Source: JAXMAR01 sp046350295
Lineage (GTDB): Bacteria; Planctomycetota; Planctomycetia; Gemmatales; Gemmataceae
DNA: 64,000 nt
Direction of reading: 5' to 3'
Assembly: GCA_046350295.1 (NCBI GenBank)
Contig: JAXMAR010000005.1
Coordinates: forward strand, 62,001-126,000
Shown piece after piece: positions 1 to 8,088 of this stretch. A program made the translations under genes and the position numbers. The stretch's first letter is position 1. The number at the start of each line of letters is the position of its first letter. The notes beneath the pieces are model-generated. The model saw nothing but the letters and a program-made list of their open reading frames with translations. It did not search any database and was not told the DNA's origin.

Positions 1-314
1 CTTGCTTGGGGAACAGCTCGCTGATGTCGAAGCCGGGGACGCGGGGTGCGGATGGGCCGCCAGATGCCGCGGTGCAGCTCCGGGGCGTCCGGCTTCAGGT
101 CGTAGAGGTCCATGTGGCTGGGGCCGCCGTCGAGCCAGAGGAGGATGACGGAAGTGTTCTTCGTCGGCCTGCCCGCTTCGGCGGCGGCCGCCTTGGCGCG
201 CAGCAACTCGGGTAGACCGAGGGCGGCGAGGCCGGAGACGCCGAGGGTGAGGAAGCTGCGGCGATTCATGCCGTCGCAGTACTTGCCGGCGCCGCCGAGA
301 TCGAGACGGAACAT
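1..314 (-). CDS. DUF1501 domain-containing protein, 5' part, cut by window edge, probable frameshift
   Basis: This is the N-terminal part of a DUF1501 (sulfatase-like, secreted) protein; the rest lies beyond the left edge. Translation starts at the ATG at 314 and shows a twin-arginine type signal (N-R-R-S-F-L-T-L-G near residue 17, then a hydrophobic stretch), followed by the family's I-L-L-W-L-D-G-G-P-S-H-M-D-L-Y block near residue 57. Around bases 40-58 the frame slips: upstream codons give G-I-W-R-P-I, but the expected P-G-F-D-I-S-E-L-F-P-K continues in another frame. A one-base error in the C-rich run is the simplest explanation. DUF1501 proteins are abundant in Planctomycetes and often pair with cytochrome/PSD1 proteins such as the one at 51735; their biochemical role is poorly defined. 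Confidence 0.8.
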   Translation of the reverse strand, partial: MFRLDLGGAGKYCDGMNRRSFLTLGVSGLAALGLPELLRAKAAAAEAGRPTKNTSVILLWLDGGPSHMDLYDLKPDAPELHRGIWRPIRTPRPRLRHQRAVPQA

Positions 315-515
315 GGTGAGCCCCTGAATCCGGATGCGAACCTGCGGGCAGACGCGCTCCGGCTGGTGGGACGGTCCGCATAGTGTATTGCTATTGTTAG
401 CTATTCGGGTCAAAGGGGTCCAGCGAAATCGGCAATTCGGGGCTGCCGGGCGTTGACGTTCGCCGCAGTCGCCGGCAAGAGGGGCTGTGTAAGCGTGTAC
501 ACAAAACGCGCGCCG

Positions 516-1388
516 CTAATACCGCTCGCCCCCATCGTTCCCTAGGTAGTTCTGCATCGCCTCCGGCAGGTGATCGAGGATATCGGTCGCGATCAGGCTC
601 ACTTCGCCCATCTCTTCGAACGCCAGGTCGCCCGCGAGTCCGTGCACATAGGCGCCCATGCACGCCGCCTCGAAGGGGTCGAGCCCCTGCCCGATGAGGG
701 CAGCGATCAAACCGGTGAGGACGTCCCCCGCGCCGCCGGTCGCCATGCCGGGGTTGCCGGTGGAGTTGACGAAGACGCGGTCGCCGTCGCTGACGATCGT
801 CTCATGCCCCTTGAGCAGAACGACGACCTTGTGCTCGCGGGCGAAGGCCTCGGCAAGCTCCCGGCGGCGTTTCTGGACCTCGGCTGTCGACAGGCCGGCG
901 AGCCGCGCGAACTCGCCGGGATGCGGCGTCAACACGAGAGGCCCGGCGTGCTTGTTCAGACGAGAGACATCGAGGGCGTTGAGGGCGTCGGCGTCAAGGA
1001 CGATGGGGACGTTGACGCTCTCCAGCAACTCGGGGATGAGCAGAGACAACTCATCGCTCCGGCCCAAGCCGGGCCCAAGCGCCACCACCGTGCTCGCCGC
1101 CGCTTGCGTCTGCAAAGGAGCAAGGGACTCATGCCGGAGCCGGCCGAGAACGTCCTCGGCAAGGGGCACGGTCATGAAGCAGGGATCGCCGGCGGCCACG
1201 ATGGGAAGGACGCTCTCCGGGCAGGCGACACGGACCAGTCCGGCGCCGCCGCGCAGGGCCGCGCGGGCGCAGAGGATCGCGGCCCCCGACATGCCGCGGC
1301 TGCCGGCCACCACGAGGATGCGGCCAAAGTCGCCCTTGTGGCTATCCGGGGCGCGGGGCGGCAGCGTCGGTAATTCGACGATGTCCAT
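516..1388 (-). CDS. nnrD: ADP-dependent NAD(P)H-hydrate dehydratase (YjeF C-terminal type)
   Basis: Predicted to repair damaged NADH/NADPH hydrates using ADP, a cytosolic metabolite-repair role. The 290-residue product has the ribokinase-like fold signatures of the family: K-G-D-F-G-R-I-L-V-V-A-G-S near residue 18, G-P-G-L-G near 105, L-D-A-D-A-L-N near 137, T-P-H-P-G-E-F near 159, and the catalytic N-P-G-M-A-T-G-G-A-G-D-V-L block near 216. I chose the ATG at 1388 because homology begins there; the frame stays open to 1466, and that extension is not family-like. The epimerase half (YjeF N-terminal domain) found in many bacterial fusions is absent, so this is a stand-alone dehydratase. It is transcribed on the same strand as the MarR gene upstream. 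Confidence 0.9.
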   Translation of the reverse strand: MDIVELPTLPPRAPDSHKGDFGRILVVAGSRGMSGAAILCARAALRGGAGLVRVACPESVLPIVAAGDPCFMTVPLAEDVLGRLRHESLAPLQTQAAASTVVALGPGLGRSDELSLLIPELLESVNVPIVLDADALNALDVSRLNKHAGPLVLTPHPGEFARLAGLSTAEVQKRRRELAEAFAREHKVVVLLKGHETIVSDGDRVFVNSTGNPGMATGGAGDVLTGLIAALIGQGLDPFEAACMGAYVHGLAGDLAFEEMGEVSLIATDILDHLPEAMQNYLGNDGGERY

Positions 1389-1550
1389 CGGGATGGCGCC
1401 GAGACAAGGAAGCGGGCGTCTGATGGCCTGTGCGACGAAACGGGACACTCCCTCGACGATTCGCACACGACCGGCCCCGACACGGCGGGGAGAGGGATAG
1501 TCCCCGCTGCGCTTTGAAGGCCGTCTGATGGGATTTTATCAAGGACGGCT

Positions 1551-1575
1551 TGCAACGCAAAAGGGGACTGTCCCT
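1551..1575. repeat. dispersed element ending in GGGGACTGTCCC
   Basis: The stretch TTGCAACGCAAAAGGGGACTG continues into a short self-complementary GGGACTGTCCC core. A related segment is found upstream of glgA (62331-62370), where TTTGCAACGCC is again followed by AAAAAGGGGACTGTCCC. Copies in two unrelated intergenic gaps suggest a small mobile or REP-like element. Function unknown. Confidence 0.5.
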
Positions 1576-1588
1576 TTCGCAAAGCCTA

Positions 1589-2044
1589 TCAGGGAGCGCG
1601 CTGATCGAGGAGCGCCCGCAGTTTGTTGAGAACGCGGATCATCTCCTCCTGATCGTCCTCGCCGACGTTCTGCAAGCGCTGGACGATACGGCCGACGCGC
1701 GTGTCCTGGTATTCGAGGAGCGTTTTTTCGCCGTGGGGCGTGAGGCAGACGTCGATCTTGCGCTTGTCGCGCGGGTTGATGCGGCACTGGATGAGCGGGC
1801 GCTCGCGGTTTTCCAGGGAGCGGATGACGCGCGACATCTGGGCGGGCAGGATGCCGAGCAGGCGCTGGATGTCGCCGACGATCATCGTGCCGTGCGACTG
1901 GAGGAGCGAGAGGGTGAGGAACTCGACCTCCTTGAGGTCGCCGCCGCGGCGCCGGCCGCGCAGCGTGGAAAGACAGATGTGTGTCACGACTTCGAAAAGC
2001 TCGTGTGCGACATCTTCGATACGATGACTGGCGCCGATGGCCAT
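1589..2044 (-). CDS. MarR-family transcriptional regulator
   Basis: A 151-residue winged-helix regulator. The middle of the protein carries the MarR DNA-binding core: L-S-L-L-Q-S-H-G-T-M-I-V-G-D-I-Q-R-L-L-G, then a recognition helix with Q-M-S-R-V-I-R-S-L-E, and a wing segment around I-N-P-R-D-K-R-K-I-D-V-C-L-T-P-H-G. The length is typical for the family. The ligand and target promoter cannot be told from the sequence. It lies upstream of nnrD on the same strand, separated by about 200 bases that include a dispersed repeat, so co-transcription is uncertain. No obvious operator palindrome was found upstream. Confidence 0.85.
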   Translation of the reverse strand: MAIGASHRIEDVAHELFEVVTHICLSTLRGRRRGGDLKEVEFLTLSLLQSHGTMIVGDIQRLLGILPAQMSRVIRSLENRERPLIQCRINPRDKRKIDVCLTPHGEKTLLEYQDTRVGRIVQRLQNVGEDDQEEMIRVLNKLRALLDQRAP

Positions 2045-2240
2045 GGGAGTCGTCTCTGCGCCTGACGAGCCTCAGGTTGCTGGCCGTTCCGGGAGGCCGG
2101 CGGCAGGCGCTGAAAGCCGAGGAATGCCTACTCCATGATAATCGTTGACAATGGGCTGTCAATTGCGGAGGCGCAAGGATTGCGCCGGCGGAAGGGAAAT
2201 GAGCGAGATGTGACGGATGTGCCGGTTGTGCGGGCGCGCC

Positions 2241-2284
2241 GCGCCCGCCGCGCCCGCCGCGCCCGCCGCGCCCGCCGCGCCCGC
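2241..2284. repeat. 9-bp tandem repeat, five copies of GCGCCCGCC
   Basis: Five back-to-back copies of a 9-base GC-only unit lie between the MarR gene and the 3' end of the kinase gene, stopping six bases short of the kinase stop codon. It is a simple-sequence tract prone to slippage. Copy-number change would not alter the kinase frame, because the tract lies downstream of the stop. Confidence 0.85.
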
Positions 2285-2290
2285 TTTTCG

Positions 2291-3490
2291 CTATTTCGAG
2301 GGTCGCGGCAGCATCTTGGCGGAGCCGGGATTGGCCGAGGGGGGGGAGCCCGGGGTGCGGGCGGTGGTCGCGGTCGGCGTCGAGACCTGGCTCGACGGCT
2401 TGGCCAGGCCCGCCCGGATCAAGGGGGGCATCTCCTGGGCGGTCGGGGCGGGCGGTGTCTGCGTGACCAGCGGCGCCAGAGCGTTGGCGACCTCGATCGG
2501 CTCCTGATACCGCCGCGCCGGGTCTTTCGCCAGCATCCGATCCATGACCGCGAGCAGGTCCGCCGGCACGTCGTCGCGGAACTGCGCCACCGGCTTCGCC
2601 TGCCGCACCTGGTGCCAGATCATCTTCTGCGGCACCGTGCCGTCCTGGAACGGGCTCTTGCCGACGAGCAGATAGTAGAGGGAACCGCCGAGACTGTAGA
2701 TATCGGCGCGGATGTCGACGCGGCTGTCGACCACCTGCTCGGGGGCGAGGTAATCGGCGGTGCCGATGACGTAGCCGTGCTCGAACTCCTTGGCGAAGGC
2801 GGTGCCGTCGTCGTCGAAGAAGCGGGCGAGGCCCAGATCGAGGAGGCGGACGGTTCCCTGGCGGTCGAGCAGGAGGTTGCCCGGCTTGATGTCGCGGTGG
2901 ACGAGGCCGTTTTCATGGGCGTGCTGCAGGCCGAGGGCCGCCTGGCGGATGTAGTGGGCGGCGCGGAGCGGCGTGAGGACGCCGTTGGTCTTGACGAAGT
3001 CGTGCAGGTTGACGCCGTCGATGAACTCGAGGACGAGAAAGTGCAGGGCGCCGTCGCGGTCGATGTCGTGGGCGCGGATGATGTTCGGATGGTCGAGACG
3101 GGCGACGGCCTTGGCCTCGCGGTAGAAGCGGGCCAGGGCGGCCGTATCCTGCGCTTGTGCGATCGGCAGCACCTTGAGGGCGACGCGGCGCCCCATCAGC
3201 ACGTGCTCGCACAGGTACACGGCGCCCATGCCGCCGGCGCCGAGCCGCTCCAGCAAACGGTACTTGTCGCTGATGACAAAACCGCGCCAGCGCCCGGAGA
3301 GGAGCTTCTCCGCCTGGAAAGGCGTGAGAAAACCCTCCTTGATGAGAGCCTCGGCCAGCTGCTGGGGCGTGTCGAGCGTCGCCCCGGCGCCGCGCAACGT
3401 CTGGCAGCAGGAGTCGAGCGTTTCCTTCTCCAGGAGGCCGCTCTTGACGCCCAGGTCCAGGAAATCATTAAGGGTGGCAGGCGCCGGCAT
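2291..3490 (-). CDS. Ser/Thr protein kinase, soluble, with N-terminal helical region
   Basis: A 399-residue eukaryotic-like Ser/Thr kinase. The first 75 residues form the helical module often seen in planctomycete kinases (L-I-K-E-G-F-L-T-P-F-Q-A-E-K-L-L around 49-64). The kinase core follows: glycine loop G-A-G-G-M-G-A-V-Y at 84-92, catalytic lysine about 106, H-R-D-I-K-P-G-N with the catalytic Asp at about 200, and D-L-G in place of D-F-G near 218. The A-P-E motif appears as Y-L-A-P-E-Q. The C-terminal 60 residues are low-complexity Pro/Ala/Thr, and no membrane helix is visible, so it is predicted to be cytoplasmic. The gene stands alone. Substrates are unknown. Confidence 0.92.
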   Translation of the reverse strand: MPAPATLNDFLDLGVKSGLLEKETLDSCCQTLRGAGATLDTPQQLAEALIKEGFLTPFQAEKLLSGRWRGFVISDKYRLLERLGAGGMGAVYLCEHVLMGRRVALKVLPIAQAQDTAALARFYREAKAVARLDHPNIIRAHDIDRDGALHFLVLEFIDGVNLHDFVKTNGVLTPLRAAHYIRQAALGLQHAHENGLVHRDIKPGNLLLDRQGTVRLLDLGLARFFDDDGTAFAKEFEHGYVIGTADYLAPEQVVDSRVDIRADIYSLGGSLYYLLVGKSPFQDGTVPQKMIWHQVRQAKPVAQFRDDVPADLLAVMDRMLAKDPARRYQEPIEVANALAPLVTQTPPAPTAQEMPPLIRAGLAKPSSQVSTPTATTARTPGSPPSANPGSAKMLPRPSK

Positions 3491-3724
3491 GATGCTACCT
3501 TGATGGGGTCATCCTGAAAGCAACAAGGCCCATTTGGCTGGGCGGCCAGCTTGGTACGCGAGCGAGTAAAGAAAATGGAGAACAAGTGCATCATCCCGCA
3601 AACGGAAGCGGATTGCAAGCGCTTTTGTTAATGAAGCGTGAAGGACCGGCGCGATTCCCTAGAGGCGCAGCGAAGTGATGAGAACGGCGCGGTTGCGACC
3701 ACTCACTAACCGACCCGATAGCGC

Positions 3725-4858
3725 TCACGGGCTCTTCCCCGGCAGCCGGATGGTGAATGTCGTCCCTTTTCCCAGCTCGCTTTCCACGTCGACGCGGCCG
3801 CCGTGCATCTCCACGAACGCCTTGACGACGGCGAGTCCCAGGCCCAGGCCGCGCCGGTCGAACTCGAAGTCGCCGGAGCAATGCTGAGACACATCGAAGC
3901 GGGTGAAGAAGGGCTCGAAGATGCGCGGCAGCGCCTCCGCATCGATCCCCATGCCGGTATCGGCGACACGAATCTCGGCGGCGCCGTCGGCGCCGCGCCG
4001 CACCGAGAGAGAGATTCTTCCCTCGTCCGGCGTGAACTTGATCGCGTTTACCAAGAGCTGAACGACGCTATCGTGCATCTTGTCGCGCTCGACGAAGACC
4101 TGGCCGGGATCGGCCGGCAGGTCGATGTCCAGCTTCTGACGCCGCTCGCGGACGAAGGACTGCACCTCGGCAGTGGCGCCGCGCGCCAGCTCGGCGAGGT
4201 TGACGGGCCGGGGCTCCAGGGGCCTCTCGAAGCGCTCGGCCTGCAACATCTTCACGACCGAATCGACGCGCTCGTTGAGGCGGAGGCTGGACTTGTAGAT
4301 CTGGCGCAGCCAATCGTTGAGGGGCGCCGGAATGCCTTCCTGGGTGGAGCCCAGCTCGGCGAGGCCGAGGATGATGGTGAGGGGGGTGCGCAGCTCATGG
4401 CTGGCGACGCGGATGAAGGCGCGTTTGAGATCGTTGGCGCGAGACAGCTCGCGGATGAGCTGGCGCCGCTCCTCTTGCAGCTCGTAGAAATCGACCGCTT
4501 GCCGCAGGACCGTCTTGAGCTCTTCGGGCTCCCAGGGCTTGGAGATGTAGCGGTAGACGTTCCCCTGGTTGATGGCGTCGGTGACGGCCTGGAGATCGGC
4601 GTAGGCGGTGAAGAGCAGCCGGATGGTGTCGGGGTATTTTTCCTTGAGGCGGGACAGGAACTGCACGCCGGTCATCTCGGGCATGCGCTGGTCCGACATG
4701 ACGATGTGGACCTTCTCCTTTTCCATCAGGGCCAGACCGTCGCTGGCCCGGGTGGCGCACAGCACCTTGTAGTCGAACCGCAACAGGTCCTTCACGCTTT
4801 GAACGAGGTCCGGCTCGTCGTCGACCACCAGCAAGCAGTGTTTGGCAGACCGGGCCAT
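3725..4858 (-). CDS. Response-regulator receiver fused to histidine kinase
   Basis: A cytoplasmic two-component hybrid of 377 residues with the receiver first. The receiver has the acidic D-D-E-P near 13, phospho-acceptor Asp about 56 (M-S-D-Q-R-M-P), and conserved Lys about 107 in Y-I-S-K-P-W-E. A coiled linker (110-145) leads to a HisKA domain with S-H-E-L-R-T-P and His about 154. The HATPase domain shows the N box (Asn about 271), the G1 box D-T-G-M-G near 300 and the G2 box G-L-G-L-G-L near 337. There is no sensor or membrane domain, so input probably comes by phosphorylation of the receiver. No partner gene is adjacent. Confidence 0.92.
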   Translation of the reverse strand: MARSAKHCLLVVDDEPDLVQSVKDLLRFDYKVLCATRASDGLALMEKEKVHIVMSDQRMPEMTGVQFLSRLKEKYPDTIRLLFTAYADLQAVTDAINQGNVYRYISKPWEPEELKTVLRQAVDFYELQEERRQLIRELSRANDLKRAFIRVASHELRTPLTIILGLAELGSTQEGIPAPLNDWLRQIYKSSLRLNERVDSVVKMLQAERFERPLEPRPVNLAELARGATAEVQSFVRERRQKLDIDLPADPGQVFVERDKMHDSVVQLLVNAIKFTPDEGRISLSVRRGADGAAEIRVADTGMGIDAEALPRIFEPFFTRFDVSQHCSGDFEFDRRGLGLGLAVVKAFVEMHGGRVDVESELGKGTTFTIRLPGKSP

Positions 4859-4949
4859 GTGGGCAAAGCTCCAGCGATGGAAACAGCGCCCATTATCCGT
4901 ACGGCGGCGAAACTTGCAAGCGGTGATATCCGCTCGCTTGAACCACGGC

Positions 4950-5999
4950 TCAATCGGCGAGGCTCGCGAACAGCGGCTCCAGTCCAGGCCGGCGAAAGGC
5001 GGCGCTGGAGAGCTCCGGCGCCCGGGTCAGGCCGAGCTTGCGGCAGGAGACCTTGAAGACGCCGTTGACCATCTCGGCGAAGAGGCCCTCGCCGCGCATG
5101 CGATCACCGAAGCGGGAGTCGTTGAGCTTGCCGCCGCGGATCTCGCGCACCCGCGCCAGGACCTTGTCTTTCTTCTCGGGATAGTGCCGGTCCAGCCAGT
5201 CCAGAAACAGCCCCTTCACGCCGAACGGCAAGCGCAGCGACACGTAGCCGGCGAACTGGGCGCCGGCGTCGCGCGCCGCCGCGAGGATGGCGGGAATCGC
5301 GTGATCGGTAAGGCCCGGGATGACCGGGGCGATCATGACGCCGGTCGGGATGCCGCGCTCCGCCAGCTCGCGTACCGCCTCCAGCCGGGCCTGGGGCGCG
5401 CTGGCGCGTGGCTCCAGGCGTTGTTGCAGTTCAGCATCCAGCGTGGTGACGCTCAGGAAGCAGGCCGCGGCGCGAAAGCCGGCCAACTCGGCGAGCAGAT
5501 CGGCGTCGCGCGTGATGAGCCGGTTCTTGGTCACGATGTGGACGGGATTGCGGAACTGGGCGAGCACCTCGAGACAGCGCCGCGTCAGCAGCAGATGGCG
5601 CTCGATCGGCTGATAGCAATCGGTGATGCCGCTCATCATCAGGCACTGCGGCTGCCAGCGCGGCGAGGACAGTTCCTTGCGCAGCAGCTCCGGGGCGTTT
5701 TCCTTGACGAGAAGCCGCGTCTCGAAATCGAGCCCGGCGGACCAGCCGAGATATTCGTGGTTGGGACGGGCGTAGCAGTAGACGCAGCCGTGCTCGCAGC
5801 CGCGGTAGGGGTTGATCGTCGCATCGCAACCGACGTCGGGGCTATCGTTGTAGGTGATGAAGGAACGCGTCTGATCGCGGAAGAGTTGCGTCGCCGGTCG
5901 GACCGAATCATCGTCGACCATCGGCAAGTCGTAGCGCAGCGTCTCGAACCGGTTCGTCGGATTGATGCGGGCGCCGCGTCCCTTGAAAACGTCTACCAT
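4950..5999 (-). CDS. Radical SAM protein, Rv2578c/PA0069 family (SplB-related)
   Basis: A 349-residue radical SAM protein. The cluster-binding motif C-E-H-G-C-V-Y-C (Cys about 68, 72, 75) sits in the family's I-N-P-Y-R-G-C context, followed by Y-A-R-P-N-H-E-Y. Further family blocks include M-M-S-G-I-T-D-C-Y-Q-P-I-E and V-T-K-N-R-L-I-T-R-D. Relatives are annotated as Rv2578c or PA0069 family and are distantly related to spore photoproduct lyase; the substrate is not established. The gene is divergent from the TolC-family gene at 6174. An imperfect palindrome lies 16-30 bases upstream of the start codon. Confidence 0.88.
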   Translation of the reverse strand: MVDVFKGRGARINPTNRFETLRYDLPMVDDDSVRPATQLFRDQTRSFITYNDSPDVGCDATINPYRGCEHGCVYCYARPNHEYLGWSAGLDFETRLLVKENAPELLRKELSSPRWQPQCLMMSGITDCYQPIERHLLLTRRCLEVLAQFRNPVHIVTKNRLITRDADLLAELAGFRAAACFLSVTTLDAELQQRLEPRASAPQARLEAVRELAERGIPTGVMIAPVIPGLTDHAIPAILAAARDAGAQFAGYVSLRLPFGVKGLFLDWLDRHYPEKKDKVLARVREIRGGKLNDSRFGDRMRGEGLFAEMVNGVFKVSCRKLGLTRAPELSSAAFRRPGLEPLFASLAD

Positions 6000-6014
6000 G
6001 GCGTGCTCCGGTTA

Positions 6015-6029
6015 GTGTACATATGTTAC
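6015..6029. promoter_or_regulatory. imperfect palindrome centred on CATATG upstream of the radical SAM gene
   Basis: GTGTACATATGTTAC is nearly self-complementary around CATATG and lies in a short AT-rich patch in a GC-rich intergenic region. Its place 16 bases before the radical SAM start suits an operator or a -10 region. It has a loose likeness to LexA-type boxes, but this is only pattern similarity. Confidence 0.3.
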
Positions 6030-6173
6030 TATACCGGTCGCCCCTGCCGAAATCAACAGGCGACTGACGAAGCCGTTATCCATCTTGCCCGACCCGCCAA
6101 TCTCGGTTTTTCGTCTCAAGCGGTGCAACCGTGCCCGTCGATACCAACGTTAAGTACGCCCAAGGAGACCGCC

Positions 6174-7751
6174 ATGCTCGGCTCACGCCCCCTGCTCGGA
6201 AGCGCCTTGCTGACCCTCGTGGTCGGCCTCGCCTCCGCTACGGCACAAGACAAGGCCGAGCCCCCCGCGTCGCTGTCGTTCCTGCCCGGTCGGGTTGATG
6301 GCGGCGCCACGCTTCTGCCGGCCGACTCCGCGCCGGCCGCGGGAAAAAAAGAACCCCCGAAGACGTTGCCGGATAGTCTCCTCGCGGCTCCGATGCCGGC
6401 CGCGCCGCCCAAGGCGGGCGGCGCCATTCGCGCCACGCTCGGCTTGCCCGTGGCGGGCCCCGAAAAGGAACCGGCCCCCGAGAAAAAAGAAGCCCTGCCG
6501 GCGCCGGCTCGGCCTCCCGTCACCTTCGCCGTGAGCCTGGAACGGCTCTGGGAATTGACCCTCATCAACCAGCCCGAGCTGCGCGAGGCCGCCGCCAAGT
6601 TCGCCGAGGCGCGCGGCCGGCAGATCCAGGCGGGCAAGTACCTGAATCCCGTCTTCACCTACGAGCAGGGGACGATCGGCGCCCGGGACGCGGGGCAGGG
6701 GGACATCAGCCTGATGATCCGGCAGGAGATCATCACGGCGGGGAAGTTCCGGCTCGACAAGACCATCGCCGCGACGCAGAGCGCCTCGGCCGCTTTGGAG
6801 CTGACGCAGAAACAGTTCGAGCTGCTGACGCGCGTGCGGCGCGGCTACTTCGACTATCTCACGCTGACGCAGGAAAACTACTTCCTGGACACGGCGAGCA
6901 AGACGCTGGAAGAGCGCGTCAAGCAGGCGCGCATCCTCATGAAGAAGGCGGGGGTCATCTCCAAGACGGAGGTGCAGAGCATTGAATTGCTCCTCGAGGA
7001 GGTCCGCCTGGAGCAGATCAAGGTGCGCGCCGGGCTGCGGACGGCATGGGGCCAGCTCGCCGCCGACGTCGGCCTGCCCGGGCTGCCGCAGCCGACCGCC
7101 CTCGCCGACCGGCCGCGCCCGGCGCCTCTCTTCCCGCTCGACTACATCGAGGACCGCGTCCGCGACAACAGCGACCTGCGGCAAGCGCGGATCGACGCCG
7201 ATGCCGCGGCGCTGCAGGTTCGCCGGGCCCGCGCCGAGGCGGTCCCCAATTTCACGATCGGCGCCGGCTATTCCAACCCGAACGCGACGGGGAGCGCCGC
7301 GGGCGCCAACATCAGTTTCGAGGCGCCGCTGCCCGTGTGGGACCGCAAGCAGGGGCGGATCCGCGAAACCGAGGCGACCTACACGCGCCTTTCCGCGGCG
7401 GTCTACAGCCTGGAGCTGCGCTATCTCAGCCAGGCGCGCGAAGCGTTCGGCCGGTACACCACGGCGCGGGAGAACCTCAAGCAGCTCAACGAGCGCAACC
7501 TGCCGGTGCTGAAATCGCGCGTCGAGCTGATCAAGCAGGCGTACCAGGCGAAGGCCGAGAATGTGAACTTCAACGACGTCTTCCAGGCGGAGCAAGCGCT
7601 GATCAAGACGCAGGCGGACGCCTACGGAGTGCGGCGCGACCTGTGGCGGGCCATCGCCGATCTCGAAGGACTCATGCAGATGAGCCTGGAAGAGGAACTG
7701 CACAGCCCGCTTGAGCGCGACCCAGAGACGGCGCCGGCCCCGAAGAAGTGA
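6174..7751 (+). CDS. TolC-family outer-membrane efflux protein (CzcC/CusC-like)
   Basis: A 525-residue outer-membrane channel subunit. The ATG at 6174 follows an AAGGAG ribosome-binding site at 6162-6167 and begins a signal peptide (hydrophobic L-L-G-S-A-L-L-T-L-V-V-G-L, cleavage near A-T-A-Q). A Pro/Ala/Glu-rich linker of about 90 residues follows. Two OEP repeats then show family features: S-L-E-R-L-W-E-L-T-L-I-N-Q-P-E-L near the start and an F-E-A-P-L-P-V-W-D-R-K-Q-G-R-I block in the second half. The reading frame is open far upstream (to 4842), but that extension is antisense to the radical SAM gene and is not coding. No RND pump or adaptor is adjacent. Confidence 0.9.
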   Translation: MLGSRPLLGSALLTLVVGLASATAQDKAEPPASLSFLPGRVDGGATLLPADSAPAAGKKEPPKTLPDSLLAAPMPAAPPKAGGAIRATLGLPVAGPEKEPAPEKKEALPAPARPPVTFAVSLERLWELTLINQPELREAAAKFAEARGRQIQAGKYLNPVFTYEQGTIGARDAGQGDISLMIRQEIITAGKFRLDKTIAATQSASAALELTQKQFELLTRVRRGYFDYLTLTQENYFLDTASKTLEERVKQARILMKKAGVISKTEVQSIELLLEEVRLEQIKVRAGLRTAWGQLAADVGLPGLPQPTALADRPRPAPLFPLDYIEDRVRDNSDLRQARIDADAAALQVRRARAEAVPNFTIGAGYSNPNATGSAAGANISFEAPLPVWDRKQGRIRETEATYTRLSAAVYSLELRYLSQAREAFGRYTTARENLKQLNERNLPVLKSRVELIKQAYQAKAENVNFNDVFQAEQALIKTQADAYGVRRDLWRAIADLEGLMQMSLEEELHSPLERDPETAPAPKK

Positions 7752-7934
7752 TCAGGAGCCGCAGGTCTTCGCGGCGGAGAACGAACTGGGCAGCGGGGAT
7801 GCGCTCCCGGGTTTTCGCTGCAAGGTGGCGGAGTTCTTTGAGGGATGAGTTTCTGCGAGACGCCTTTCCTTCTCACGGGGGTCTTTCGCGGTTCGAGACG
7901 CTGCGGGACCGTTCTTGGCGCCGGAGTCGACTGG

Positions 7935-7951
7935 CCCGCGAGCCGAGCGGG
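7935..7951. repeat. hairpin variant with loop GAGCCGA
   Basis: CCCGC and GCGGG flank the heptamer GAGCCGA. The stem differs from the 7993-8017 copy but the loop is identical, so base-pairing seems to be what is kept. Confidence 0.55.
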
Positions 7952-7992
7952 GCCGGACGGAGTAGTGACGGTTTCGCGGGTGTTCACGCCCC

Positions 7993-8017
7993 AGGTCCGG
8001 CTCGGCTCGCCGGACCT
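7993..8017. repeat. dispersed hairpin AGGTCCGGC / GCCGGACCT with loop TCGGCTC
   Basis: A perfect 9-bp inverted repeat (AGGTCCGGC...GCCGGACCT) encloses the 7-base loop TCGGCTC. The same element is found at 41965-41991, 42060-42080 (partial), 42089-42113 and 63937-63961. Confidence 0.85.
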
Positions 8018-8088
8018 ACCGCCGAATCGCGCACCCCTGGTATGGGACCGGTCAGCACGAACGCTTTCAGCATGCGCAGCACTTTACG

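Larger units (their letters stand above)
7752..8088. other. 337-base intergenic region with hairpin repeats, no gene
   Basis: The gap lies between the convergent TolC-family and cinA genes. It contains no convincing coding sequence. It holds two members of the constant-loop hairpin family (7935-7951 and 7993-8017), which may also act as a bidirectional terminator. Confidence 0.6.

Noticed and set aside
2241..2284. Tandem GCGCCCGCC units as a CRISPR or regulator array
   Set aside because: Units are directly adjacent with no spacers and are pure GC simple sequence.
4842..6173. Upstream extension of the TolC-family reading frame, making a 969-residue protein
   Set aside because: It is antisense to the clear radical SAM gene, the signal peptide and ribosome-binding site sit at 6174, and the extension has no family features.
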